A DNA stretch of 64,000 nucleotides from Bacillus sp. RO2 (GTDB lineage Bacteria > Bacillota > Bacilli > Bacillales > Bacillaceae_I), in contig NZ_JAAXCU010000057.1 in the NCBI RefSeq assembly GCF_012911845.1, positions 310,001-374,000 on the forward strand, written 5' to 3'. Both the position numbers and the translations under genes were made by a program. Shown here piece after piece: positions 42,847 to 52,268 of this stretch. How positions within the stretch are numbered: position 1 is the first letter of the stretch; every line of letters starts with the position of its first letter. The notes under the pieces were generated by a model that saw only the letters and a list, made by a program, of their open reading frames with translations, ran no database searches and was not told the origin of the DNA.

Positions 42847-43986
42847 TTATGCCTTTTCGCCTCTTAAGCTGTATTGTTTTGGTTTTTCTTTTTCTTCTTG
42901 TGGGCTTTCGATATGGAGTGTTCTGGTTGGGAAGGCAACGACTACGTCTTCTTCCTCAAGAATCTCCATGATTCTAAAGTTGATATCCTCTTTCACTTCT
43001 AGATATTCGCCCCACATGACAGATTTCGTAAAGAAATAGAGGAAGATATCTAAGCTGCTAGCTCCAAAACTATCAAAGCGGACAAGAATCGTTTCTTGAT
43101 CAATCGCTTCATGGTTGCGAAGCATATTCTCAATTCTTCGCACGACTCTTTCTAAACTGGTACGGGTTGTATCATACTGTACGCCAAGCTTAAAGGTTAT
43201 TTGTCGTTTGCCCATTTTCGACCAGTTTGTAATAGGTTCATTTGATAATGTTGCATTTGGAACTGTAACCACAGCTTGAGCAAAAGTCCTTACTTGTGTA
43301 CTGCGGAAAGAGATATCCTCTACTACACCTTCTACACTTGGAGTCTTAATCCAATCTCCCATCGTAAAAGGCTTTTCCGTTACAATGATAAAGCCACCTA
43401 ATAAGTTTTTCAGGGATTCCTGTGCGGCCAATGCAAAGGCTAGTCCACCCAGTCCTAATCCTGCTACGATTGCGCCGACATCATATTCCCACACTTCCAA
43501 TACAATACTGAACGATAGAGCTAATAGGATAAATCGCAAAACTTTAGTTACAAACGGCATGACAATTTTGTCTACTTCAAAATCTAATCTGGTTGAAAGG
43601 TTGGTAAATAGATTAGAAGAATAAGGGATGAAGTTGAATATACCCCAAGCAAACAGTGCAATAATGGAAGATCGCATCAGTTTAGATAATGTTTGTGCCT
43701 CCATTAAAGAGAATGGTGCTGTTTTTAAAGCGAAAAATATCCCAAGTATCACAAAGAACATTCTAACTGGTTTGTTAAAGGCAAGCACGATATAAGTAAA
43801 TAAATCAGTAGGTGTCTTTTGGGAAATGGCCAAAAGACCTTTAAAGAAGTACTTTGTAAACAACTTTCTCCATAAAAGGAACAACAGGAGGATGAGTAGG
43901 GAAACCCCTATATCAATCCAAAAATTCATATCCGTCCAATAATCCGCAGTCCAGAAACTGTTGAACCAATCAATTGTTTTATTCAC
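42847..43986 (-). CDS. MscS-family mechanosensitive channel
   Basis: 379 aa from GTG 43986 with AAGGAGG 9 bases upstream; the frame is open to 44043. Several N-terminal helices, then the pore helix VGAIVAGLGLGGLAFALAAQ (Gly/Ala-rich TM3) and the beta domain FTMGDWIKTPSVEGVVEDIS with VPNATLSNEPITNWS. Opens under hypo-osmotic shock. Length resembles B. subtilis YhdY. The 3' end reaches into the stem-loop region. Confidence 0.92.
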   Translation of the reverse strand: MNKTIDWFNSFWTADYWTDMNFWIDIGVSLLILLLFLLWRKLFTKYFFKGLLAISQKTPTDLFTYIVLAFNKPVRMFFVILGIFFALKTAPFSLMEAQTLSKLMRSSIIALFAWGIFNFIPYSSNLFTNLSTRLDFEVDKIVMPFVTKVLRFILLALSFSIVLEVWEYDVGAIVAGLGLGGLAFALAAQESLKNLLGGFIIVTEKPFTMGDWIKTPSVEGVVEDISFRSTQVRTFAQAVVTVPNATLSNEPITNWSKMGKRQITFKLGVQYDTTRTSLERVVRRIENMLRNHEAIDQETILVRFDSFGASSLDIFLYFFTKSVMWGEYLEVKEDINFRIMEILEEEDVVVAFPTRTLHIESPQEEKEKPKQYSLRGEKA

Positions 43987-44219
43987 AGGCACAAACCTCC
44001 TTAGGGTGGGTGCATTTAATATAGTTTTTTGGCAAGTGAACATTTATCGAATCTATCATAAATCACTATATTACTACGAAGTTTTAAAGATTTCAACGGA
44101 TAGCATAGAGGTCACATGTTCAGAATAGTTAATATTTTCATAGAATTACATAGCTATTAGTGGTAGTATTTTACTATATTGAAAATGTTTCGGAATTCGT
44201 GGGATTATAGGGGGAAGTC

Positions 44220-45137
44220 ATGGGGGTTCTATGGAAAATATTAAAGTCCTTTCTGTTCTTTTTGTTTATTGCTGTGTTACTTATATTGGCAGTCTTGTTT
44301 CCAAGGCAACCTGACATAGCTGTTCATGGTAGGGCTCAAACGCTGGAATATGGGTATGAATTTTCGTGGGCAGCATACCAACACAATATTTCTATCTTTA
44401 TTAATGATGTAAAAGAAAATAAAACACTAGGTATGACCAGGTATAATAAACCGGCTGAAGAGGAACTCTGGCCTCATTTAGGAAGAAGTCTAAAAGTAAT
44501 AGTGGCAGCATGTGCTATCACGATAATCTTTGGAATACTTAAAGGAATTTTCGACTTTTATGACCGTAATAATGGATGGAATGTGTTTGGAAAAGGGTTG
44601 ACGTGGCTCATTCAATCAATACCTGATTTCTTTTTAATTCTCTGCCTGCAATGGGTGATTATTTTTCATTTCCCATTTATTAAATTGTTTGGCCATACCC
44701 ATTGGTTTAGTTTCTTGATAGCAGGACTATTGGTGGCATTATATCCAATGCTCTATGTTGCAAGAATCACCTCCGCAACACTTGGGAACGAAAAAGGGAA
44801 ACCGTATATTCAGGTTGCCCGGTCCAAAGGGTTGTCAAAAGAAAAAGTGTTATGGAAGCATATGCTAAAAAACAGCCTTTATCCAATCATGTCCAATCTT
44901 TCAGCTGTCATGCTCTATTTATTATCCAATCTTCTTATAGTGGAATGGTTTCTAGATTACAGGGGAGCAGCCTATAGAATGTTTCAGGCACTCGATGTTA
45001 AAAGCTCTTTATCAGGGAGTATGCGTTATGTGAATGAGTCGGGGCTTATTATCGGGTTCGGTATAAGTTTTATGGTAATTGTATTTATCGCGCAAGTCCT
45101 TTCCATCCTATTAATGAAGAAACTTGAACCAAGGTAG
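44220..45137 (+). CDS. Dipeptide/oligopeptide-type ABC permease (DppB-like)
   Basis: 305 aa with about six membrane helices. The coupling loop PYIQVARSKGLSKEKVLWKHMLKN is the DppB/OppB EAA motif. N-terminal part differs from the usual DppB opening. No ATP-binding or substrate-binding gene is adjacent, so partners must be elsewhere or this pair has another function. Confidence 0.85.
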   Translation: MGVLWKILKSFLFFLFIAVLLILAVLFPRQPDIAVHGRAQTLEYGYEFSWAAYQHNISIFINDVKENKTLGMTRYNKPAEEELWPHLGRSLKVIVAACAITIIFGILKGIFDFYDRNNGWNVFGKGLTWLIQSIPDFFLILCLQWVIIFHFPFIKLFGHTHWFSFLIAGLLVALYPMLYVARITSATLGNEKGKPYIQVARSKGLSKEKVLWKHMLKNSLYPIMSNLSAVMLYLLSNLLIVEWFLDYRGAAYRMFQALDVKSSLSGSMRYVNESGLIIGFGISFMVIVFIAQVLSILLMKKLEPR

Positions 45138-45150
45138 GTGAGTGGATACG

Positions 45151-46041
45151 ATGAAACGTAATTGGACGTTAATCTTAGGCAGTAGCTTTTTTCTTTTCTT
45201 AGTACTAATCACCCTAATAGGACCCTACCTGCCTTTTATAGACAATGTATTAGAAACAAAACGCATTATTTTCACGGACTCTGGAGTGGAAACGGCACCT
45301 TTTAAGCCTTCAGCAGATTTTCTATTAGGGTCTGATAAAGAGGGCAGGGATCTATTAAGCATCATAGTGGTCGGGGCAAGAGAAACTCTTGGGTTAATCT
45401 TGACCGTTGCCGCATTACGCTATGGAATAGCCATAATATTTGCAGTCCTGTCAGTAAATAAAAAGGGCCCATTTCATTGGGTCCTTCAAGGATGGAATCA
45501 AGTGTTTTCTGCCTTGCCGGTTATTTTTTCAGCTATCATTCTTTTGAGCTTACCTATCATCTTTTTCCATGAACACCGCCTCTTCTGGGCAATCGTAATA
45601 TTGGCAGCGATTGAAGTGGGAAGGGTAGGTACAGTCTTGCAAAGTCACTTCCATATGATAAAAAAGACACCCTATGTGGAAGCGGGTATCACTGTCGGCG
45701 TATCTCCGCTCACTCTTTTTACAACGTATTATTTGCCAAATGCCTTGCCGGATTTGGTGGTTCAGTTTTTCCTTGATATGGGCAGGATTGCATTGTTGAT
45801 TGGACAGCTTGGTATTTTTAGTATTTTTATTACTCAGCAGTTTGTTCAGTTAAGCTATGGTTCAGGTATTATTGAGAATACAAGTTTGAATTGGGCGACG
45901 ATGCTTGGTCAAGCGAGAGGGGATTTGTTACGTGCGTTTTGGATCCCGTTTTTCCCAGCGCTAGCACTTGCTTTTACAGTTCTAACCTTTAATGTATTGG
46001 GAGAAGGCCTGCGCAAACACTTCCACCGGTTAGAAGTTTGA
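45151..46041 (+). CDS. Dipeptide/oligopeptide-type ABC permease (DppC-like)
   Basis: 296 aa from ATG 45151 (AGGTGAGTGG upstream; GTG 45142 possible). GSDKEGRDLLSIIVVGARETL is the OppC/DppC entry block; PYVEAGITVGVSPLTLFTTYYLPN is the EAA loop; FNVLGEGLR closes it. Second half of the orphan permease pair, 13 bases after the first. Repeat copy 7 follows. Confidence 0.85.
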   Translation: MKRNWTLILGSSFFLFLVLITLIGPYLPFIDNVLETKRIIFTDSGVETAPFKPSADFLLGSDKEGRDLLSIIVVGARETLGLILTVAALRYGIAIIFAVLSVNKKGPFHWVLQGWNQVFSALPVIFSAIILLSLPIIFFHEHRLFWAIVILAAIEVGRVGTVLQSHFHMIKKTPYVEAGITVGVSPLTLFTTYYLPNALPDLVVQFFLDMGRIALLIGQLGIFSIFITQQFVQLSYGSGIIENTSLNWATMLGQARGDLLRAFWIPFFPALALAFTVLTFNVLGEGLRKHFHRLEV

Positions 46042-46055
46042 TAAATTTATCTTCT

Positions 46056-46188
46056 AGCAGTTGATTGGAGCAAAAGGCGAAGACTCCTGAGGGAGATAGC
46101 GCTTGGTGGAGACCCCGCAGGCTTAGCCGAGGAGGCTCTCGTCAGCCCCTAGGAAAGCGAAGCCATTTGCGGAAATCAACTGCGGGTG
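46056..46188 (-). repeat. Palindromic intergenic repeat, copy 7 (reverse)
   Basis: The only near-complete copy in reverse orientation. Outer arms GCAGTTGATT and AATCAACTGC pair perfectly over 10 bp. Followed by a separate terminator-like hairpin at 46221-46250. Confidence 0.92.
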
Positions 46189-46220
46189 TTTTTCAAACAC
46201 TAATTTTTATATAATGTTTT

Positions 46221-46250
46221 GCTTGTCGAAAGTTCTCGACAGGCTTTTTT
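46221..46250 (+). terminator. Terminator-like hairpin
   Basis: GCTTGTCGA pairs with TCGACAGGC, followed by TTTTTTAT. Probably ends transcription from the permease pair. Confidence 0.65.
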
Positions 46251-46302
46251 ATATTCTTTAAAATAGGAGAAGTGTGCATTTACAATTGTTAGGGGTCAGG
46301 AT

Positions 46303-47286
46303 ATGAATAAAACAAGCATAAACAAAACGATTCCAGGAATATTACTCATCCTAGTCATTTCTCTAATCGCCAAACTACTCGGTGGATTTTTCCCGTCAAT
46401 CGGTGGAGTACTATTCGCTCTATTAATTGGAATCATAATCCGTAACAGTTTTCAACTCAATGAAAAATACAATAAAGGAATATCGACAGTTGTGAAAAAA
46501 TGGCTTAAGGTAGCGATTGTCCTTTTAGGTGCGACTTTAAGCTTTGGAAGTATCCTTGATAACGGCGCTCAATCTATTCTAGTGATCATACTAGTTGTTT
46601 CCGGAGGGATAGGAGTTACATTATTAGTAGGTAAACTGATGAAAATAGACAAAATGTTAGCCTTGTTGATTGGAGTCGGGACCAGCATATGTGGTGCAAC
46701 AGCCATTTCCGTCGTCAAAGGGGTAGTACAGGCAAAGGAAGCCATCGTTGCTTATGCCATTTCCACCATCTTCTTCTTTAACATTTTGGCAACGTTTCTT
46801 TATCCTGTACTTGGCCAATGGCTTCAGTTATCTATTATTCAAATGGGGATTTGGGCAGGTACATCCATTCATGATACTTCATCTGTAGTTGCGGTAGGAT
46901 ATTTACTTGGTGATGAGGTAGGGGAAGTTGCTACAACCGTTAAACTTGTTCGTACCCTGTTTATCCTTCCTCTGGTACTCGCCATTTCATTTATTATGGT
47001 TCGCAGAAATGACAGTACACAAAGTTTGAAAGGGGCCTTTCCGGTTTTTATCTTCGGTTTTTTATTCATGAGCGGAATGTATTCAACCGGTATCATCACG
47101 GAAGCAATCAGTGGATACATGGGATCTATTGCGAAATTCTTGATTGTAATGGTCATGGCTGGGGTCGGTCTTCAGGTAAGGTGGAAGAACATTCGCAGTC
47201 TAGGACTGAAACCTTTTGTAGCTGGTTTTATAGCTTCTGTTTTTGTTGGTGTCACGAGTTTACTGTTCATTCTTTATCTTTTGTAA
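46303..47286 (+). CDS. YeiH/UPF0324-family putative sulfate exporter
   Basis: 327 aa with about ten membrane helices. Family features: ALLIGIIIRNSF, the KVAIVLLGATLSFGSI block, GVGTSICGATAISVV and WAGTSIHDTSSVVAVG. Members are annotated as putative sulfate exporters on weak grounds. Single gene, no LysR regulator beside it. Confidence 0.88.
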   Translation: MNKTSINKTIPGILLILVISLIAKLLGGFFPSIGGVLFALLIGIIIRNSFQLNEKYNKGISTVVKKWLKVAIVLLGATLSFGSILDNGAQSILVIILVVSGGIGVTLLVGKLMKIDKMLALLIGVGTSICGATAISVVKGVVQAKEAIVAYAISTIFFFNILATFLYPVLGQWLQLSIIQMGIWAGTSIHDTSSVVAVGYLLGDEVGEVATTVKLVRTLFILPLVLAISFIMVRRNDSTQSLKGAFPVFIFGFLFMSGMYSTGIITEAISGYMGSIAKFLIVMVMAGVGLQVRWKNIRSLGLKPFVAGFIASVFVGVTSLLFILYLL

Positions 47287-47292
47287 CCTCCA

Positions 47293-47577
47293 TTAAGAAA
47301 TAGCGTCCTTTTTATCCATATAATCTGAGGTCTGTTCTAACAGTTTAGTTCTTAATGAAGCCAAGTAAAATGGAGAAATCATGGATGTAATGTCCTGCCA
47401 GGACTCCAGTGTTGGACGAAAAACAATCAGTTTAGACACTTGCATCGTACGTTTTCCTAAAAATAGTCGGTACTTGCGGCTATCTTTAGGCTCAGTTTCG
47501 TCTAAAAATTCAATAATGATACTGTCATCTAATTCAATAATGGGATGGACCACGGCAAAGGCTTGCACGACAATCAC
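47293..47577 (-). CDS. Hypothetical protein
   Basis: 94 aa from GTG 47577; a second GTG at 47568 has AAAAGGTGA at better spacing. Soluble, mixed alpha/beta, with LFLGKRTMQVSKLIVF. No family is recognised. The stop lies 6 bases from the convergent YeiH gene. Confidence 0.5.
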   Translation of the reverse strand: MIVVQAFAVVHPIIELDDSIIIEFLDETEPKDSRKYRLFLGKRTMQVSKLIVFRPTLESWQDITSMISPFYLASLRTKLLEQTSDYMDKKDAIS

Positions 47578-47653
47578 CTTTTCCTTTTTTAGTGTCCATC
47601 CTTTCCAATATTACTTCCTGCTATACATAGTGCATTCACTGCTATCATTCATA

Positions 47654-49492
47654 CTATTGACGCAATTCTCTTAGAGAGGATAGTACGTCTTGGAATGCTT
47701 GTGTCGTTTTACTTGCAGCGAAATCTTGAAAAGGGTCACCAAGTTTTTTTAACCTTTCTTGTACAGTGAATATCGTGAATTCTTCTGGTCTCAAGCTTTC
47801 TTTGACTTCCCTCCAATACAAGGGTGTAGCAACTGTTGGCAAGTCATTCCCTCTAAGTGAATAAGGGGCAATGATTGTTTTGCCCTCAGCGTGCTGCACA
47901 TAATCCACATATACTCTATTTCCTCTATGTTTTTTTAGACGTTCCACTGTAAAGAGAGTAGGTTCTTTGGAAACTAAGTAATTTGCAATGAACTCAGTGA
48001 ATTGTCTGGTATCTTGATAGGTGAATTGTCCATCCGGTAAAGGGATGTATACTTGGAGCCCTTTTCTACCTGATGTTTTTATGAATGAGTGCAACCCGAG
48101 TTGATTGAAAACTTCCTTCATCATCAAAGCTCCTGTTACTGCGATGGAAAAATGCTCTTTAGAGGGAGGGTCCAAGTCAAAGACAATTTCACTCGGCTGA
48201 CTTGTAAGAACGGTTTGAAATGGCACGTGAAATTCAAGTGCAAGTTGATTGCCAAGCCAAATCAAGGTTTCCATATTGTTGCATAAAATAAAGTTAATAT
48301 CTTGATCAACATGAGTCTCTACAAATGAAGGGGCATATTCAGGGCAATTCTTCTGATAAAAACTTTCTCCAGACATACCATGCGGAAAGCGAATGACAGT
48401 CATAGCTCTGTCCTTTAGAAATGGAAGCATGTAAGGAGAGCAATGAGAAAGGAAGTCGATAAAGGCCTGTTTAGTCACCAACGGCTCTTCCCAAAGTGGC
48501 TTATCTGGGTTCGTTATGGTAACAGAATCAGGAAGTGTTGGTTTAAATAATGTTTCGGTGGAACACTCCTTCACCTCTACATCAAAGCGGAAACGACTAA
48601 ATTCAGGGTGTCTTAATTGATTCTGATAAACTTCGAGATAAAATATCTCTACGCAAATACCTGGCTTAACATAAACAAACTTATCATCCTCTTTGTAACT
48701 GTTTTGCTTGATGACTTCAATTAGTGCAGATCTCTCCTCAGATGTTAGTCCATGAGAAAAAAGACCAATACCTTCCACTTCATCTCCTTTAAATACACCT
48801 ACATGAAAGTAACCATTTTCCTTTTGATAAGCAGTGATGAAACATGTTACCGTTTTAAAATTTTTTACTTTAATCCAATTTGTTGTTCTTTTTCCTAAGG
48901 TGTATGTACTGTTAATTTTTTTGGCAATTAGTCCTTCACCATGCTCGAGTTTAATTTGCTCCCATAACTCCTCAGAGTTGTTTGAAAAAGGAACATACTG
49001 AAGTTTTGACACGTTATTCACAACTGGTGAAAGGGGTAACCCAGTCTGTTCAAAAAGATGTAGAAGTGTTTTCTTTCGTTCTGAAAATTTTTTGGGGATT
49101 TGAGTATCTCCTTCTAGTTCTAGTAAGTCAAAGGCTAAAAGTGTGGCTGGATGTTCGTGGGATAACTTGCTGATACTTTCCTTTGTTTTCGTTCTTCCTC
49201 GTTTTTGTATAATCTCAAAATTCGCCTTTCGCGGGGAAGTTAACACTACAAGTTCACAGTCTATAATGATGGGAAGCATTTTTTTCCAGGCATTAATAAG
49301 AGTTAAGTCTTTTAGAAAATGGACGATGTCTGGGAAGGAAGGGGAAAGGTCCGTTCCGCCTCTACTTTGGAGGATAACGTTATTGGTGTCTAAGGAAGCG
49401 ATACATCGATATCCATCATACTTGACCTCATATACCCAGTCCTTCCCTTGCGGTGGGTTTTGATGAAGTGTCGGAAGCATCGGTTTAATCAT
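47654..49492 (-). CDS. ligD: NHEJ DNA ligase/polymerase LigD (ligase-polymerase form)
   Basis: 612 aa from ATG 49492 with AAGGAG 8 bases upstream; B. subtilis LigD (YkoU) is about the same length. N-terminal ATP-dependent ligase with Lys24 nucleotidyl motif KYDGYR and EGLIAKK; C-terminal primase-like polymerase (about 330-612) with DLDPPS metal site and TSGRKGLQVYIPL. No phosphoesterase domain, as in Bacillus. Joins broken DNA ends with Ku, mainly in dormant or germinating spores. Downstream of ku. Confidence 0.95.
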   Translation of the reverse strand: MIKPMLPTLHQNPPQGKDWVYEVKYDGYRCIASLDTNNVILQSRGGTDLSPSFPDIVHFLKDLTLINAWKKMLPIIIDCELVVLTSPRKANFEIIQKRGRTKTKESISKLSHEHPATLLAFDLLELEGDTQIPKKFSERKKTLLHLFEQTGLPLSPVVNNVSKLQYVPFSNNSEELWEQIKLEHGEGLIAKKINSTYTLGKRTTNWIKVKNFKTVTCFITAYQKENGYFHVGVFKGDEVEGIGLFSHGLTSEERSALIEVIKQNSYKEDDKFVYVKPGICVEIFYLEVYQNQLRHPEFSRFRFDVEVKECSTETLFKPTLPDSVTITNPDKPLWEEPLVTKQAFIDFLSHCSPYMLPFLKDRAMTVIRFPHGMSGESFYQKNCPEYAPSFVETHVDQDINFILCNNMETLIWLGNQLALEFHVPFQTVLTSQPSEIVFDLDPPSKEHFSIAVTGALMMKEVFNQLGLHSFIKTSGRKGLQVYIPLPDGQFTYQDTRQFTEFIANYLVSKEPTLFTVERLKKHRGNRVYVDYVQHAEGKTIIAPYSLRGNDLPTVATPLYWREVKESLRPEEFTIFTVQERLKKLGDPFQDFAASKTTQAFQDVLSSLRELRQ

Positions 49493-49535
49493 TATAATAA
49501 CTCCTTTCCTATCAAGAAAGTGCATGGTTCAGAAG

Positions 49536-49574
49536 AAAGCATCTAACTTATCAGCTAGATGCTTTCTTTTTTCT
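49536..49574. terminator. Hairpin across the ku stop codon
   Basis: AGAAAGCATCTA pairs with TAGATGCTTTCT; one arm encodes the last ku codons (KKASS stop). T-run only on the plus strand, so for ku-ligD it is at most an attenuator or mRNA end stabiliser. Confidence 0.55.
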
Positions 49575-50441
49575 GGTTGTCCGCTTTTTGGGTTTGGAAC
49601 TGGATGTTTTCTTTTCTGGAGTTTCAGCCTTTGTCTCCGTCTTTTTCTTTACGGGTTTCTCGCCCTGATCTTTCGTTCTTTCGATGCTTGCTTGTAATGC
49701 ACTCATTAGGTCCACAACATTGGATTTATCTGAATCAGTAGGTGTCGTCGTTCCTTCTTCTTTATTTATTTTTTCTTGTACCAGTCTTAGCACTGCTTCT
49801 CTGTAGTCATCATGGTACTTTTCTGGGTCAAATTCAGTAGTTAACTGATCAATCAACGTAATGGCAGTATCGAGCTCTTTTTTATCTACATCTTTTCTTT
49901 CAGGTACACTAGGTACATCTGCCACATTCCGAACCTCATCGGGATAATGGACCGTTTCCATTACAAGACAATCCTTATAGACACGGACAATCGCAAGTTG
50001 TTGCTTGGATCGAATGGTAATTTCGGCAACTCCGATTTTCTTGGAATCCTCCAAGGCTTCTCTTAATAAGGAGTAGGCCTTACTGCCGTTCTCCCCTGGT
50101 CCTAAGAAGTATGAGCGGTTGAAGTAAATAGGGTCAATGTCTTCAAGCTTAACAAAATCAATGATTTTTACACTTTTGTCTTCATGTTCTTCTTTTAATT
50201 GTTTCAGCTCTTCATCGGATAAAATGACATATTTCCCTTTCACATACTCATAGCCTTTTACTAAGTCGTCTTGTTCCACTTCTTTTTCGCAATTTGGACA
50301 GACTTTCTCATATTTAATGGGGCTGTGGCATTCCTTATGCAATGTTCTTAGCTTTATGTCTTTGTCTTCTGTGGCAGAGTACATTTTTATCGGTATGTTG
50401 ACCAATCCGAAGCTGATGGAACCTTTCCACATTGTGTGCAT
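49551..50441 (-). CDS. ku: Non-homologous end-joining protein Ku
   Basis: 296 aa. Opening MWKGSISFGLVNIPIKMYSA is the bacterial Ku hallmark; CHSPIKYEKVCPNCEKEV follows, then YFLGPGENGSKAYSLLREAL. Lys-rich C-terminal tail (about 255-296) as in the DNA-binding extension of some Ku proteins. Ring-shaped homodimer on DNA ends that recruits LigD. Equivalent to B. subtilis YkoV; ligD follows after 58 bases. Confidence 0.95.
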   Translation of the reverse strand: MHTMWKGSISFGLVNIPIKMYSATEDKDIKLRTLHKECHSPIKYEKVCPNCEKEVEQDDLVKGYEYVKGKYVILSDEELKQLKEEHEDKSVKIIDFVKLEDIDPIYFNRSYFLGPGENGSKAYSLLREALEDSKKIGVAEITIRSKQQLAIVRVYKDCLVMETVHYPDEVRNVADVPSVPERKDVDKKELDTAITLIDQLTTEFDPEKYHDDYREAVLRLVQEKINKEEGTTTPTDSDKSNVVDLMSALQASIERTKDQGEKPVKKKTETKAETPEKKTSSSKPKKRTTRKKKASS

Positions 50442-50557
50442 GCTATATCACCTAAATTATCTTAATATTTTGACAAAAGCACTATTCAGGTGCTCGATTG
50501 TAGTTTATCCTTATTGTAAAAGATGAGTATGATAATTATTGGAAAGGGTGTTTTGAT

Positions 50558-51646
50558 ATGAGTGGATACTTCTTTACTGGATTTCCAGGATTTATTTGCC
50601 AAGAACTGGTTCGTGAATTGTTATCAACAAAACAGAATGTCACCAATATTTTTTTATTAGTACTTCCAGCCCAAAAAAGTATGTCTGTGCCTATCATCCA
50701 CACCTATCAACAACAATTCCCTTCAACAACGTTCCACCTTGTTGAAGGGGATATTACACAACCAAATTTAAATATGAATAAGGAAGACCAACAGCTTGTA
50801 CAAGAAAAAACCAACTATGTTTATCATCTTGCAGCGATCTATGATTTAGCAGTAAAAAGAGAAATCGCCTTTCAAGTGAATGTCATCGGAACAAAACAAG
50901 TGCTTGAATGGGTAAAGAAATTGACGAATCTTAAGAGATTAATCTATTTCAGTACCGCCTATGTGTCTGGAAAAAGGGAAGGAAAGATTCGGGAAACGGA
51001 ATTAATACATGAAGCTTCGTTTAAAAATCATTACGAGGAAACAAAATATTTAGCGGAAATATTAGTGGATAGGGAAAAAGAACAGCTACCAATCACGATA
51101 ATTCGTCCAGGAATAGTAAAAGGGCATAGTCAAACCGGGGAAACAACCAAGTTCGATGGTCCTTATCTTATGTTAAACTTCCTTCATTCTCTTCGGTTTT
51201 TACCATTAATACCCCATTTGGGTAAAGGAGAAGCGGAGTTCAATGTTGTCCCAATTGATTATATTGTAAAAAGTACATGCTATCTGACCCATTCAGAGCG
51301 TGCTCAAGGTAAGACCCTACACTTAACCAACCCTGAGCCTATCTCAATAAGAGAAGCCTATACTGTTTTGATGGAGAAGTTTCTAAAAAAGGCACCAACA
51401 GGATCTATACCTCTTCCATTGGCAAAAACATTCCTGCGTGTTCCAACAGCAAGGAAATGGCTGAAAGTCGAACGCGAGGCCTTGGATTATTACACATGGA
51501 GAGGCAGCTTTGATTGTAGGGAAGCAAGAAGGATACTTGATGATGCTGATATAAATTGCCCATCATTCCATTTAACAGCTGATATGATGGTAAAGTACTA
51601 TAACGAACATAAATATGACCAAATGAAACACATCCATATATCATAA
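50558..51646 (+). CDS. NAD(P)-dependent SDR, thioester-reductase/male-sterility type
   Basis: 362 aa. Extended-SDR Rossmann start FFTGFPGFICQELVREL, active-site HYEETKYLAE (YxxxK), FSTAYVSGKREG and IRPGIVKGHSQTGET, with VVPIDYIVKS as in NAD-binding-4 reductases of carboxylic-acid or fatty-acyl substrates. Acts alone here. Divergent from ku; followed by a terminator at 51664-51692. Confidence 0.85.
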   Translation: MSGYFFTGFPGFICQELVRELLSTKQNVTNIFLLVLPAQKSMSVPIIHTYQQQFPSTTFHLVEGDITQPNLNMNKEDQQLVQEKTNYVYHLAAIYDLAVKREIAFQVNVIGTKQVLEWVKKLTNLKRLIYFSTAYVSGKREGKIRETELIHEASFKNHYEETKYLAEILVDREKEQLPITIIRPGIVKGHSQTGETTKFDGPYLMLNFLHSLRFLPLIPHLGKGEAEFNVVPIDYIVKSTCYLTHSERAQGKTLHLTNPEPISIREAYTVLMEKFLKKAPTGSIPLPLAKTFLRVPTARKWLKVEREALDYYTWRGSFDCREARRILDDADINCPSFHLTADMMVKYYNEHKYDQMKHIHIS

Positions 51647-51663
51647 CAGAATTTGAATTTCGA

Positions 51664-51692
51664 AGGGACTATGAGGAGCAGTAGTCCCTTTT
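51664..51692 (+). terminator. Terminator of the SDR gene
   Basis: AGGGACTA pairs with TAGTCCCT, then TTTCTT. Confidence 0.75.
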
Positions 51693-51719
51693 CTTATTAA
51701 AGTTAGAAATTTTAAATAC

Positions 51720-51946
51720 CTGTTGATTTCCGTTCCATGCTCTTCGCTTGCCTGCTGCGTCTATGCACTTCCACTGAAATAAACAAGATTATTCCATTGT
51801 TTGAAGATATTAAAAAACCGAGTTTAACCCCAAAAAGCAGTAACCTTGCGTTCTTCTAATTTCCAGCTGTAGAATGGCGAAGCCGAGAAGGCTCCACCAG
51901 CTCCCCTAGGAAAGCGAAGCCATTTGCAGAAAGGATCAGTGGGTTA
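51720..51946 (-). repeat. Decayed palindromic repeat fragments
   Basis: A lone arm-like piece (CTGTTGATTTCCG at about 51721) and a shortened reverse copy (51862-51946: AGCTGTAGAATGGCGAAG, then CCCCTAGGAAAGCGAAGCC and CATTTGCAGAAA). The central part is deleted. The rest of 51950-52405 has no repeat copy. Confidence 0.7.
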
Positions 51947-52268
51947 AACCATTCACCTAAAGTTTTTAGCATCCGAATCGAAAGAACTAATTGAAGAAAA
52001 ATAGTAGGCATTTCGAAGTATTCTAAAATTATTTTTTGTTTCTCCCCCGAAAAGATTGAAACATTCACGTAACATTTAAGTGACTAGTCAATGATAATTG
52101 GCCAATGCGATAAAGGAGGACAAGGAATAACGCTAAAAACCGACTGAATGGATACTTAATAAACTTATTTTTTGGAAAAATAAAAACCTCTGAATATTTT
52201 GATAATGGAATAATGTTACTTATATTAACTTATTATTACAACCGGCCCCGGCTTAACAGGTTTTTACA

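Noticed and set aside
42527-43039. Plus-strand ORFs across repeat copy 6 into the MscS gene
   Set aside because: They run through the palindromic repeat and antisense to the channel gene; no ribosome site.
50442-50530. Sigma-G promoter for ku (TGAATA ... AATATTA)
   Set aside because: The spacer would be only about 13 bases, too short for sigma-G.
52092-52148. 18-codon ORF near the AAGGAGG at about 52113
   Set aside because: The ribosome-like site lies inside the ORF, not before it, and there is no support for translation.
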